64,000 nucleotides of DNA, taken from contig JANVCC010009895.1 of assembly GCA_025345505.1 (NCBI GenBank), positions 643,312 through 707,311 on the forward strand, given 5' to 3'. The position numbers and the translations under genes were made by a program. Positions 9,576 through 20,337 of this stretch are shown piece after piece. Source of the stretch: Todiramphus chloris collaris. Lineage: Eukaryota; Chordata; Aves; Coraciiformes; Alcedinidae. Below the pieces are notes generated by a model. The model searched no databases. It saw only the letters and a program-made list of their open reading frames with translations, and was not told the DNA's origin. The stretch's first letter is position 1, and each line of letters begins with the position of its first letter.

Positions 9576-10838
9576 TTGGGCAGGTTCCTAGGACGGTTGT
9601 CACCTCCAGTAGCCTGGGACTTTATCCCCGAACAGGCAAGCAACCCTGGCAAGCTGACACAGCATCTAATAGAAGGGTGCCTTGCCTACCCCGATGAGAA
9701 CCAGCAGCTCTTAGCACTGTACTGGGGCCTGGCCTGTACATATAGATCCACAGTTGAGTACTCTCAGAGGACTGTGGCTGAGGCAGGGACCCAAACTGCA
9801 TCTGAAGACACCGGAGTTGAGATGAGGACTGCAACAATAACTGCCAAAGTAGCCCCAGTAGTGAAAAAGAAGCAGTGGACGAGGAGAACAACAGGCCCCT
9901 ACCCTCGGTTAGTGAGGGATGTGGAAGAGGAGAAAGAACATGACCAGCAAGCTGGACCCTCAACAGGAAGACAGGAGGAGGGGGTGACAGAATTGAAGCA
10001 GGAGGCAGAAATCACCCGGTCCCTGACTTCGTCAGAACTTAGAGACCTGAGGAAGGATTACAGTCGCCAGATAGGGGAACGGATTGTTACCTGGCTGCTT
10101 CGATGCTGGGATACTAGGGCTGATACCCAACAGCTGGAAGGTAAGGAAGCCCAACAGCTGGAAGGTAAGGAAGCCCAACAGCTGGGCTCTCTTGCTAGGA
10201 ATCGTGGCATTGAAAGAGGAATTGGAAAAGAGGCAGCAATTTGCAGTCTCTGGAGGCGGCTCCTTTCAAGTGTCAAAGCAAGATATCCATTCAAGGAAGA
10301 CTTAATGAATGCCACCACCTCAGGAAAATGGTCCACTGCTGATGAAGGTATCCAGTACCTGAGGAAACTAGCAGTACTGGAAGTCATCTATGGGGATTTA
10401 GATAATGATGAGCATCCTAAATATCCAGAGAATGTTCAATGTACAAGGGCCATGTGGAGGAAAGTGATTAAGAATGCCTTGGATATCAGGAGTCCCCCAA
10501 GGAATCAGCCAGTCAGAGGGAAAGGGAGCCTGAGGCGTATGCCACGTGGTGCACTCTGGTTCTTCCTGCGTGACCAGGGGGAGGATATGAGGAAGTGGGA
10601 TGGTGAATCAACCTTTAAGCTGGAAGCCCATGTACAGGAATTGAGAGGGAAGACAGCCATTAAAAAAGGGCCATCCAAGAAGACCATTAATGCAGTCAGT
10701 GTTGAAGCACAAGAAGGCAATCAACGATCTCGCAGATACGGGAAGAATAAAATCAATTCCACTGAGCCTGATGAGGGGACGTCTGATTTGACACAGCAAG
10801 GGTCAGACAGTGAATATTCTGACCAGGAGCAGGAATAG
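9576..10838 (+). CDS. gag: ERV2 Gag body without zinc knuckles
   Basis: This is an open frame of about 420 codons in the same frame as the membrane domain upstream. It has a long charged linker, then a helical, Trp-containing region (IVTWLLRCWDT, SLWRRLLSSVKARYPFKEDL, EGIQYLRKLAVLEVIYGDL) that matches the ERV5 frame at 31401-31838 segment by segment and is probably capsid. The C-terminus is basic and then acidic, with no CCHC knuckle, unlike most orthoretroviral nucleocapsids. A 24-bp unit encoding QQLEGKEA is duplicated at about 10128-10175. The frame ends with TAG at 10836-10838 and protease continues in the same frame. Confidence 0.75.
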   Translation: MGRFLGRLSPPVAWDFIPEQASNPGKLTQHLIEGCLAYPDENQQLLALYWGLACTYRSTVEYSQRTVAEAGTQTASEDTGVEMRTATITAKVAPVVKKKQWTRRTTGPYPRLVRDVEEEKEHDQQAGPSTGRQEEGVTELKQEAEITRSLTSSELRDLRKDYSRQIGERIVTWLLRCWDTRADTQQLEGKEAQQLEGKEAQQLGSLARNRGIERGIGKEAAICSLWRRLLSSVKARYPFKEDLMNATTSGKWSTADEGIQYLRKLAVLEVIYGDLDNDEHPKYPENVQCTRAMWRKVIKNALDIRSPPRNQPVRGKGSLRRMPRGALWFFLRDQGEDMRKWDGESTFKLEAHVQELRGKTAIKKGPSKKTINAVSVEAQEGNQRSRRYGKNKINSTEPDEGTSDLTQQGSDSEYSDQEQE

Positions 10839-11327
10839 AGAAGCCCTGCCTCTAGCCAGGTGGAGGAAAGGGACAATCATATTTACTGGACTGTGTGGAT
10901 CCGATGGCCTGGCACGTCAGATCCACAGAGGTACAAGGCCCTAGTCGATACAGGTGCGCAGTGCACAGTAATTCCATCAGAATACAGAGGAGCTGAGCCC
11001 GTAAGTATTTCTGGGGTGACAGGGGGATCTCAGCAGATGACAGTATTGGAGGCTGAAGTGAGCCTGACTGGTAGGGAGTGGTATAAACACCCCATTGTGA
11101 CTGGCCCAGAGGCCCCGTGCATCCTTGGCATAGACTATCACAGGAGAGGCTATTTCAAGGATCCAAAAGGATACCGGTGGGCTTTTGGTGTTGCTGCCTT
11201 GAAGGCGGAGGGAAGTGAACAGTTGTCCACCTTGACAGGTCTCTCAGAGAACCCTTCTATAGTGGGGCTGATGAAGGTTGCAGAGCAGCTGGTGCCAATG
11301 GCTACGACAACGGTGCATTGGCGGTAA
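10839..11327 (+). pseudogene. pol: ERV2 protease
   Basis: The protease lies in the same frame as gag, directly after the UAG. The retropepsin motif LVDTGAQCTVIPS (about 10942-10980) is intact and the second box is CILGIDY (about 11120-11140). The frame ends in a TAA at 11325-11327 just before RT. ERV5 carries the same organisation. Confidence 0.85.
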
Positions 11328-13148
11328 TATCGCACCAACAGAGATTCCCTGATCCCTATCCAGGAATTGATTCATCAGCTGGAGAGCCAGGGCGTGATCA
11401 ACAAAACTCATTCACCCTTCAACAGCCCCATATGGCCTGTGCAAAAGTCAAATGGAGAATGGAGATTGACAGTGGACTATCGTGGTCTGAATGAAGTTAC
11501 ACCAATGCTGAGTGCTGCTGTGCCAGACATGCTAGAACTTCAGTATGAGCTGGAGTCCAAGGCAGCCAAGTGGTACGCCACAATTGACATGGCTAATGCA
11601 TTTTTCTCCATTCCCATAGCACCAGAGTGCAGGCCACAGTTTGCCTTCACCTGGAGGGGAGTCCAGTACACCTGGAATCGATTCCCCCAGGGGTGGAAAC
11701 ACAGCCCCACCATCTGTCACAGACTGATTCATACTGCACTGGAGGAAGGTGGGGCTCCGGAGCATCACCAGTACATTGATGACATCATCGTATAGGGCAA
11801 CACAGCAGGAGAAGTTTTCAAGAAAGGGAAGAAAATAATTGAAATCCTCCTGGAGGCCAGTTTTGCTATAAAGCGAAGCAAGGTGAAGGGGCCTGCGCAG
11901 GAAATCCAGTTCCTTGGAATAAAATGGCAGGATTGGCGTCGACACATCCTGATGGACGTGATCAATAAGATAACAACAATGTCTCCACCAACCAACAAAA
12001 AGGAGACACAGGCTTTCCTGGGTGCTGTGGGTTTCTGGAGAATGCATATTCCAGATTACAGTCTCATTGTGAGCCCGCTCTACCATGTGACCCGGAAGAA
12101 GAATGCCTTTAACTGGGGCCCTGAACAGCAACAGGCCTTTGAACAAATTAAACAGGAGATTGTGCATGCTGTAGCCCTTGGGCCAGTCCGGACAGGACCA
12201 AATATCAAAAACATACTCTACAGCGCAGCCGGGAAGAATGGTCCTACCTGGAGCCTCTGGCAGAGGGCACTTGGGGAGACACGAGGCCGACCTCTGGGTT
12301 TTTGGAGTCGAGGATACAGGGGATCTGAGGTCGACTATACTGCAACGGAAAAGGAGATACTGGCGGCATATGAAGGAGTTCGAGCTGTCTCAGAATTGAT
12401 CGGAACAGAAGCACAGCTCCTCCTGGCACCCCGACTGCCAGTGCTGGGATGGATGTTCAAAGGGAGAGTCTCAGCTACACACCATGCAACTGATGCCACA
12501 TGGAGCAAGTGGATTGCATTGATAACACAACGGGCTCTAATAGGGAACCCCAGTCGCCCAGGGATCCTGGAAGTGATCACGAACTGGCCAGAAGGCAAAG
12601 ATTTTGGGATGTTGCCAGAGGTAGAGGTGAAACGTGCTGAGGAGGCCCCACCATACAACACATTATCAGATGATGAAAAGCAATACGCCCTGTTCACTGA
12701 TGGGTCTTGTCGCATTGTGGGAAAACATAGACAGTGGAAGGCTGCTGTGTGGAGTCCCCTACAACAAGTCATTGGAGTTGCTGAAGGACACGGTGAATCC
12801 AGTCAGTTTGCAGAAGTGAAAGCCATCCAACTAGCCCTAGATATTGCCAAATGAGAAAAGTGGCCAGTGCTCTATCTCTACACTGACTCCTGGATGGTGG
12901 CAAATGCCCTGTGGAGGTGGTTGCAGGAATGGAAACAGAGCAACTGGCAGCGCAGAGGCAAACCCATCTGGGCCGCTGGGCTGTGGCAAGACATTGCTGC
13001 TCGGATAGAGAACCTGGTGGTGAAGGTGCGCCACGTGGATGCCCATGTGCCCAGAAGCTGGGCCACTGAAGAACATCAGAACAACCAGCGGGCAGACCAG
13101 GATGCCAAGGTGGCAGTGGCTCAGGTGGATCTCGATTGGCAGCGGTGA
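11328..13148 (+). pseudogene. pol: ERV2 reverse transcriptase-RNase H
   Basis: The RT is ERVL-like. It shows NSPIWPVQKSNGEWRLTVDYR, FPQGWKHSPTICHR and the catalytic YIDD at 11772-11783. Ten bases later a TAG (11793-11795) interrupts the frame, which then continues unchanged to 12854. RNase H shows LFTDGSC (about 12692), the Glu of FAEVKA, and YTDSWMVAN after a TGA at 12852-12854. Its C-terminal HVDAH and the DQDA region run to 13148. Apart from three point stops the frame is preserved, which suggests modest age. A frameshift near 13140 leads into integrase. Confidence 0.85.
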
Positions 13149-14013
13149 ATTATTTATAGCACGACGGGCCCATGACACCTCGGGTCATCAAGGAAGAGAT
13201 GCAGCCTATAGATGGGCTCGAAATCAAGGGGTGCACCTGACCATGGAGGCTATCACAGAGGTCATCCACAAATGTGAAACATGTGCTGCAATCAAACAAG
13301 CCAAGAGGTTAAAGCCCTGGTGGTATGGAGGACATTGGCTAAAATATAAATATGGAGAGGCCTGGCAGGTTGACTACATCACTCTTCCACAAACCTGCCA
13401 AGGTAAGCGCCACGTACTTACAATTGTGGAAGCAACCACTGGGTGGCTGGAAACGTACCCGGTGCCCCATGCCACTGCCCGGAACAGCATCCTGGGCCTT
13501 GAGAAGCAGATTTTGTGGCGGCATGGTACTCCAGAAAGAATTGAATCAGAAAATGGAACTCATTTCCAAAATAGTCTCGTGAATGCCTGGGCCAAGGAGC
13601 ACAGCATCAAGTGGGTGTATCACATCCCTTATCATGCACAAGACTCTGGGAAGATTGAAAGGTACAATGGGCTGTTAAAAACCACATTAAAAGCATTAGG
13701 GGGTGGGACCTTTAAACAATGGGACAAACATCTAGCAAAGGCCACCTGGTTAGTTAACACCAGAGGATCTGTTAGCTGTCCTGGCCCTGCCCAAACAAAA
13801 CCCCTGCCTGTTGTGGGAGGAGATAAGGTCCCTTTAGTGCACACCGGGAGGTGGTTGGGGAAGGCAGTGTGTATAGCTCGACCCTTGGGAAAAGGCAAAC
13901 CCATTCGTGGGATTGTCTTTGCTCAAGGACCTGGATATACCTGGTGGGCAATGCGGGAGGATGGTGAGACCCAGTGTGTACCTCAAGGAGATTTGACTGT
14001 GGCAGAACGATAA
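13149..14013 (+). pseudogene. pol: ERV2 integrase
   Basis: The integrase lies in another frame from RNase H. The zinc-binding module is complete (HDTSGHQGR with paired His, then CETC). The catalytic core starts with WQVDYITLP. The second acidic position, in the ESENGTHF motif, reads Glu (GAA 13549-13551) where Asp is the family rule. The third, in SGKIERYNG, is present. The C-terminal domain ends at a TAA (14011-14013). No env follows. Confidence 0.85.
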
Positions 14014-14354
14014 TCGGGAATGTGAGTTGTATGTTGCAGGAAATGATGCTGTAGGAAGGAGATGGAATAACAGAAAGTGAATTTGGTGAAGGACCAAATG
14101 AGTACAGCAAGGACCAAGATCTAGCCAGTGCTGGTGCCCGACAATCAGACATACTGCTTCTGTCCCGAACATCCACCTTGACAGATGAGACAGAAGTCAT
14201 CGAGTGAAGGAATCTCATGGAATGAGGACCTATCTGTTAAAGGACTGGGGAGAGTAGTTGATGATAATGTATTGGTTGGGTTTAGAGATGGCTTAAGTAT
14301 GTATTATGTGGGGCCTAAGCATGACGCAAATGGTATGGAATAAGGGGTGGAGAT
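14014..14354 (+). other. ERV2 post-integrase region, no env, polypurine tract
   Basis: Only about 340 bases separate the integrase stop from the 3' LTR remnant, and no env-like frame is present, so this element is naturally or secondarily env-less. The purine-rich stretch ending 'aaggggtggagat' just before 14355 is the polypurine tract. Confidence 0.75.
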
Positions 14355-14371
14355 TGTAGTGGGTCTGGCTG
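14355..14371 (+). repeat. ERV2 3' LTR, truncated to 17 bp
   Basis: TGTAGTGGGTCTGGCTG is identical to the first 17 bases of the 5' LTR at 8532 and follows the polypurine tract. The sequence then changes to TCAAAC. This resembles the TGAAAC before the 5' LTR (one mismatch), so the rest of the 3' LTR appears to have been deleted. Confidence 0.8.
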
Positions 14372-14423
14372 TCAAACCATCCAGAATAGTTAAAAAATAG
14401 ACACCAATCCAGTTGTACAGACC
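14372..14423. other. 52-bp spacer between ERV2 and ERV3
   Basis: This AT-rich stretch matches neither the ERV2 LTR nor the ERV5 sequence found on the far side of ERV3. It may be the remaining 3' flank of ERV1 beyond the ERV2 insertion. No feature can be named. Confidence 0.3.
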
Positions 14424-14793
14424 TGTGGGATCATTCCTCGAGGAAAACAGGCATGCCTGCTATCAGCAAGACTGTGTGGGAATAAATTGGGCTGCGGGCG
14501 ATGACCTTGAGGTATGCTTGAGAACAGCAAGGGAGGAAGCAAAGCAGCGAAGCAAGAAGATAAAGAAGAAAGTAGAAGATAACCAGGATGGGGGGTGTTG
14601 ATGGAAGTGATGTAGAATAGCCAATTATGTATTAGCTTAAGGCGTGTGGAAACACAAATGTAACCAATCAGCTAAGCTTTGGGTGCGTGATCAGGGGCTC
14701 AAACTGTATATATTGCAGCTGCTTTTGTGAATAAAGTTCTTCAGTTATAACTCCCATAGAGTTGTTTGAAGTCCATCACCGATCGCCTTGTCA
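14424..14793 (+). repeat. ERV3 5' LTR
   Basis: This 370-bp LTR starts TGTGGGATCATTCCT and ends TTGTCA. A TATATATT box lies near 14711 and AATAAA near 14732. It aligns along its whole length with 27432 onwards. Confidence 0.9.
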
Positions 14794-14795
14794 AG

Positions 14796-14813
14796 TGGTG
14801 ACCCCAACATAGC
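14796..14813 (+). promoter_or_regulatory. ERV3 primer-binding site, tRNA-Trp type
   Basis: TGGTGACCCCAACATAGC resembles the tRNA-Trp primer site used by alpharetroviruses (perfect over the first ten bases, then about three changes). ERV4 has a closer match at the same position. Confidence 0.75.
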
Positions 14814-14958
14814 AAAGGAGGATATGAGCTGCGGAGGCGAGGCGTGACTGTCTGGAAGCTGCATGGCTGGACCGCTTCGGGGGGTCGGACGATGGCCTGA
14901 AAGGAAGAGGAATCGTTGCAACAGAATTCTTGCCTGAGAGGTGAGCAGCTGGGGTAGC

Positions 14959-15790
14959 ATAGGTCAGAATACAAGTCAAGAAGAGGGAGCAATTTTTAGG
15001 ATCCTGCTACATATACTCTCTAAGAGAGGGATAAAAGATGAAGAGAGCACCTTAAGAAAGCTGTTACGATGGTGCTGGAATCAGGGTTTTGCTCCTGACC
15101 CTGCACTGGCTTTTAAGCTAGAGACTTGGACTGAGGTGGGGGAAAAAATATGGGATGCAGTTAGAAAAGGTGATAAAGTTGCCATGGAAATTGCTACCTC
15201 CTGGAGGGTAGTTACCAATACACTGCAAGCCATGAAGGCAGAAAAAAAAGCTGCAGCAGGTGCTAATGAGGCGTTGAGATTCCCCCCAGGTGATGACCTC
15301 CAGAAATTTGAACTACTTTGCTTGCTCCCCCATTGTGTTTGCTCCGATTGTTGATTCAGATACAGCAGGGGTCTCGGGACTTGGTGACAAGGAGGCATGT
15401 GCAAGTGTACTACCGTCTGCGCTTCCTGAAGAGACCCCTGCAGATCCGAAATCTGAGGAGTTGGGGAAAAAGGACTTAGAGAGCCTAGAGGAGTTGATAA
15501 AACAGCCCGATGGCCTTTTACTAGACAAACTACGGAGGGTGGTGTTAAAAGACTGTCCTACGGTGTGCCAAAGTTGTATTAGCCGATGCCCGTGTGGTCC
15601 GGAGCAACAGCAAACAGAGCCACTGAAACCGAGGAAGAACAAGACGAAGAAGGAGGAGGACGCGGTAGCGCCGCTGTGCAAAGACGACCATCCGAATTCA
15701 TATCCACCGCTACCTGATGATGATAGCGATTGGGGGGAGTCGGGGAGTGAGGCAGAGTTGCAGGATCTGGGAGGCAGGTGGAATTTGTGA
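14959..15790 (+). pseudogene. gag: ERV3 gag, matrix and linker
   Basis: The first Gag codon reads ATA (14959-14961), followed by GGT CAG AAT, so the start is mutated while the following Gly of a myristoylation signal remains. Matrix helices follow in this frame (14941-15354: LRKLLRWCWNQG, TWTEVGEKIWDAVRKG). The frame shifts near 15300 into 15290-15790, an acidic linker with paired Cys and a YPPLP late-domain-like motif (about 15703-15717). Confidence 0.75.
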
Positions 15791-15856
15791 GAAAGGTGGT
15801 AAAAGTTATATGCTGCCGCTTGGCAGGATGGTGAAGTACTCGATCCAGGTCCAATA

Positions 15857-16351
15857 ATGTCTGCATATCCGGTGACATTAGTTGCTAATGGTCCTAATCA
15901 GTGGGTGCCTTTTCACTGGGACTTGATAAAAGAAATCAGGAAGTCCATGCAAAGTTACGGATTGCAGGCGTCGTTTACACAGGCACTATTAGATAATGTG
16001 TTCACGGAAAATGTTCTAACCCCTGGGGATTGTAGACAACTGATTGAAATGATACTAACCCCTACTCAGAAACTATTATGGCAAGATAGATGGTATAGAC
16101 ATTGTGAAATGGAAGCTATAAAAAATTTGGAGAGACAGGAAGGAGATCCCTTGCGCCTGATTACTTATGAACAGCTCACAGGACAAGGCCCGTTTATAAA
16201 TCTTCAGTTACAATCTTGGCTACCAGTTGAGGCGTTGCAGTTAACAGCAAGATTAGCGCTCGCAGCATTAAGAACTATACCACAAGAGGGAAAAGCTCAG
16301 CCCTCATATACTCAGACAGGGCCCAGACGAGCTGTATATGACCTTCATTGA
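15857..16351 (+). pseudogene. gag: ERV3 gag, capsid
   Basis: This 164-codon frame has a typical capsid N-terminal domain: WVPFHWDLIKEIRKSMQSYG, then LTPGDCRQLIEMILTPTQKLLW. The ERV4 Gag (21241-21480) and the ERV6 Gag (37039-37431) align with it. The frame changes at about 16340, where the major homology region (MTFIDRLREALN) is read in the next frame. Confidence 0.8.
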
Positions 16352-16923
16352 TCGCTTGAGGGAGGCATTGAATAAGGTGCTTACCAACGATGATACAAAA
16401 TCTAATGAGTTTGGTGGTTGAAAATGCTAATGGACCATGTAAACAGGTTTTAATGGCTTTGCCTCAAGATGCCTCCTTGGTAGAGATGGTTGAAGAGTGT
16501 AATCACATTGGTACCACGGAATATGCCGTGGAACTGCAGGCACGAGCTTTTGCTGCAGCTCTCAAGCCATTGGTGAAAGGCGGGTCGGATAAACGGTGTT
16601 TCCTGTGTGGCAAACCAGGTCATTTCAAGGCTCAATGCAAAAATAAAAAAGGGGGAATTGGACCGATTCCAGGGCATTCCCAGGGTGGGCCCGGTGGGAC
16701 TGGGCAAGCAGCCGTAACATGTTTTAAATGTGGGAGGCTTGGACATAGAGTTAGTGAACGCCGGTCTAAATTTACCAAAGATGGGACAATGTTGGGAAAC
16801 TACCGGCAGAGCGCGCTGTCGTCCCTCGCCAAGACACAAATGGGACGGGAGAACCAGGCTGCTTGGCTCACCTCCAAGCCAGCACTGCAGGAAGTGCCGG
16901 AGTGGACGTGTAAACGGCAATAG
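16352..16923 (+). pseudogene. gag: ERV3 gag, capsid C-terminus and nucleocapsid
   Basis: After a further frame change near 16420 (now the 16390-16923 frame) the capsid end is followed by two zinc knuckles. The first, CFLCGKPGHFKAQC (16597-16638), is complete. In the second (16720-16761) the final Cys is replaced by Arg (CFKCGRLGHRVSER), so it should not bind zinc. Two knuckles are the alpha/betaretroviral pattern. Confidence 0.8.
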
Positions 16924-17560
16924 AAACAATGCTATGGGATACGTCGGTCCAATGTATCGAGTCAACAGACTGCTAGGTTATGGGTTAAGTGCATTATTAT
17001 TAGGAAGATCATCAACAACAAAAAAGGGAATTTTTAGGGAATTGATAGTGACTTTAAGGGACAGATTAAAATCATGGTTTGGACACCTTCTCCACTGGTG
17101 AATATACCAGCAAAAAGTAGGATTGCACAATTGGTACCCTTTAAAGCACAAACTCTTAATGTAGCAGATGAGGTGAGAGGGGAAGGAGGTTTTGGATCAA
17201 CAGGACAACTAGAAATTTATTTGGCTATGGATATAGGAAGGTGTAAACCTATGGTAAAGATGAAATTTTGGAACCCAAAAGAACCAGGACAAGCATATTT
17301 TAGGGACATGTTATTGGATACTGGAGCTGATGTGACCATTCTGTCGAAGCTGCTTGGCCCTGGCAGTGGCCACTTTGCAATCCAGTGCAAGGACTGATGG
17401 GGGTTGGAGGGTTTTTGACCACCAGACAAAGCATTGAAACACTATCTTGTGCAGACAAGGATGGGAATTGCTGTGCAGTACAGCCATATGTAGCACCAAT
17501 TCCAATCAGTCTTTTAGGAAGGGATGTTTTAAGTCAATTGAATTTAAGGGTGTGCAGTGA
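16924..17560 (+). pseudogene. pol: ERV3 dUTPase-protease
   Basis: Trimeric dUTPase motifs are visible across frames: LLGRSSTTKKGIF near 17005-17040, then VWTPSPLVNIPAKSRIAQLV (about 17077-17136) and the Gly-rich final motif GGFGSTG (about 17188). Protease follows in frame with LLDTGADVTILS (DTGA 17317-17328). After a stop at 17395-17397 the protease C-terminal box LLGRDVLSQL (about 17512) is read in the next frame. dUTPase ahead of PR is the betaretroviral arrangement. Confidence 0.8.
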
Positions 17561-19130
17561 GGGAGGTGACAAGGATTTTTTTGTGGCGGCCATTGAAGAG
17601 CGACCAATAGTCAAACTGCGGTGGAAGACAGATGATCCTGTTTGGGTAGATCAGTGGCCACTCACTCAGGAAAAGGTCGCAAAAATGCATGAGTTAGTTC
17701 AGGAACAGTTACAAAAGGCCACATACAACCAACCACAAGCCCATGGAACACACCAGTGTTCATTATCCCCAAAAAGAGTGGAAAGTGGAGGTTATTGCAT
17801 GATTTGAGAAAGGTGAACGAGGTTATTGAAGACATGAGGGCTTTACAACCTGGGTTACCTTCTCCAAGTATGATTCTGAGAAATTGGGACATTATGGTGA
17901 TTGATCTCAAAGATTGTTTCTTTACCATCCCATTAGACCCAGAGGATGCAAAACAATTTGCCTTTTCAGTTCCAAGCATAAATAAAGCGGAACCAATGAA
18001 AAGATATCATTGGACAGTCTTACCCCAAGGTATGAAAAATTCTCCAACCATGTGTCAAACCTATGTGGCTTGGGCTTTGCAGCCTATAAGAGAGCAATGG
18101 CCACAGTTGATTATCATTATATGGATGATATATTTATGTCCAGAGATGGGATGGACAAAGAAAAAATCTTAAAGGACCTTACAGTGTTGCTGGAGGAGAG
18201 AGGACTGCAAATTGCACCTGAAAAAGTACAGAAAATAGAACCATGGAAGTATTTAGGATGGGAAATCACAAAGACACAGATTATTCCACAAAACTCAGAA
18301 CTGAGGTAAAGACTTTAAATGATGTAGAGAAACTGGTGGGAGACTTAAATTGGATACAAAAAGTGTGTGGGATCTCAAATGAAGAAATGTCTCCGTTGAT
18401 AGCATTACTGAGAGGATCGGGTGGTATAAATGCACCTAGGGAGTTGGATTCAGGGACTAGAAAAGCTCTATAAGTCATCACGAATAAAACTGTCTCATCT
18501 CATGGGGACAGAAGGGCAGAAGGGGAATCAGTCACACTAACTGTGATAAATCAGCGGCATCAGCCCTATGGAATCATCATGCAATGGGTTGCCATGGATG
18601 ATGATCCACTAAAAATATTAGACTGGGTCTTTTTAGTGTCACAACCACGAAAGACAATTAGTACCCAGTTGGAAAGTATAGGTAATGTAGTGATGAAAGG
18701 CAGAGTTAGGATAGTAGAAAGATAGTAGCCAGAGACAATTTTATTGCCATTACAAATGGATTATCTAGATTGGGCAATCCGACACTCATTACCAATACAA
18801 TTGGCTTTACAAGGATTTTTGGGTAAAATCAAGATACGCTATCCCCCACATAAATTGTTTACCTTCTTATATGAATGGGGTTTGGAAGGGAAGCCGAAAT
18901 GTAGTGAGACGCCAGTGAAGAGTCGTACAGTGTTTATGGAGGTGGAGGTTGTTCAGGAAAAGGAGTCATAGTGTGGAAAGAAAAGGATGAGTGGAAGCAT
19001 GTGGAAATCAGGAAGGAAGGATCACTTCAGAAGACAGAGTTACAAGCAGTTATTGAAGCCTTTAGGTTATGGTCAGAGGAACCATTGAATGTGGTATCAG
19101 ACTCATTGTATGTAGTGGGAGTAGTGTGAC
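17561..19130 (+). pseudogene. pol: ERV3 reverse transcriptase-RNase H
   Basis: The RT starts with DDPVWVDQWPL and shows [45 protein letters not shown] and an intact YMDD (18118-18129), but in at least three frames (changes near 17720, 18090-18110 and 18300). Stops lie at 18307-18309 and 18471-18473. RNase H remains as VYGGGGCSGKG (about 18935), the Glu of QKTELQAV and VVSDSLYVVG, ending in TGA 19128-19130. Confidence 0.85.
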
Positions 19131-19968
19131 GCATGGAGAGATCAGTGTTGAAGCATGTTAGCCAGGAGGATCTGTATCAACAGTTTAGAACGCTATGGTA
19201 TCTATTAGAACAGCACTCAGACCCGTATTGTATTACCCATATAAGAAGTCACACAAACCTGCCAGGACAATTAAGTCAAGGAAATATAGCTGATAAATTA
19301 GTTGCTCCAGTATGGGCTGGACCGTTACCAGATCACATGGGACAGGCGTCACAATCTCATCAGTTTTTTCATCAATCTGCAGAAGTCTTATCTAAACAAT
19401 TTCAAATTTCATTGACAGATGCAAAAAGAATCATTCAATTCTGTCCGGATTGTCAACAAGTAGGCCCCGCTACGGTTAGCGCAGTAAATTCGAGGGGAAT
19501 CCATGCCTTGCATTTGTGGCAAATGGACGTTACACATGTATTGGAATTTGGTAAACTGAAATATGTTCATGTATCTGTTGACTGGTTTTCCCATGCTGTT
19601 CGGGCAACTGCATAAACAGGAGAAACAAGTAGACATGTTAAGAAACACCTCCAATCGGCATTTATGGCCCTAGGAGTACCGAAAGAAATCAAGACAGATA
19701 ATGGTCCCAGGTATATCAGTAAGGCTATAGCAGATTTTTTCTAACAGTGGGGTATCCAGCACATTACAGGCATTTCACATTCACCTACAGGTCAAGCCAT
19801 AGTTGAACACATGAACCAGACACTCAAAAGACAACTGTTAAAACAAAAAGGGGGAGAGGTAGTATTAACACCACATGAGAGATTGCAAAAAGCAGTATAT
19901 GTTTTAAATTTTTTGAGATTACCCAGAGATGAGGAGGTACTTCCAGTAGTGAAACATTTATGGGGGCT
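19131..19968 (+). pseudogene. pol: ERV3 integrase, N-terminal and core domains
   Basis: The end of RNase H (THIRSHTNLPG) is followed by a complete HHCC module (SHQFFHQ with CPDCQ). The core shows QMDVTHV, then TAA 19614-19616, then KTDNGPRY and VEHMNQTLK, so all three acidic residues are visible although a second stop (TAA 19741-19743) intervenes. The gene is broken at 19963-19968 by the ERV4 insertion and resumes at 25889. Confidence 0.85.
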
Positions 19969-20335
19969 TGTGGGAGAGTGGCCACAGGGTAAGGGTCACG
20001 TTCCCATGCAGAGACTTGCTGGCGAGGAGCTGCACAGGCACAAGACACAGATAGTGTAACAGAATAGCAAGGTCAGATTGTTCCTTGAGAATGGGAGTTC
20101 TACAACAACAAGATGCCTGGGGCCTAAGATATGAGGAGCTGCACCAGCTGCATGACCACAGAGATAAGCAACTGGGCAGGTCTGACTTTTTATAGCCTAA
20201 CCAATAATGAGCTTGCTTTTGCACTATGTATGAGCCTCATTAATAACTGTATAAAAGAGTGTTGGTATTAACAATAAAATGAGATTTGCCTGATTGCTCA
20301 CATTGTGTGCCGTAATTCTCCCACCGTCTCTGACA
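19969..20335 (+). repeat. ERV4 5' LTR
   Basis: It begins TGTGGGAGAGTGGCC and ends TCTCTGACA. TATAAAA lies near 20252 and AATAAA near 20274. It matches 25522-25888 with about eight substitutions and no length change. Confidence 0.95.
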
Positions 20336-20337
20336 AA

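Noticed and set aside
11532..12167. 211-codon minus-strand frame in ERV2 RT
   Set aside because: Antisense of an intact RT frame, with no motif of its own.
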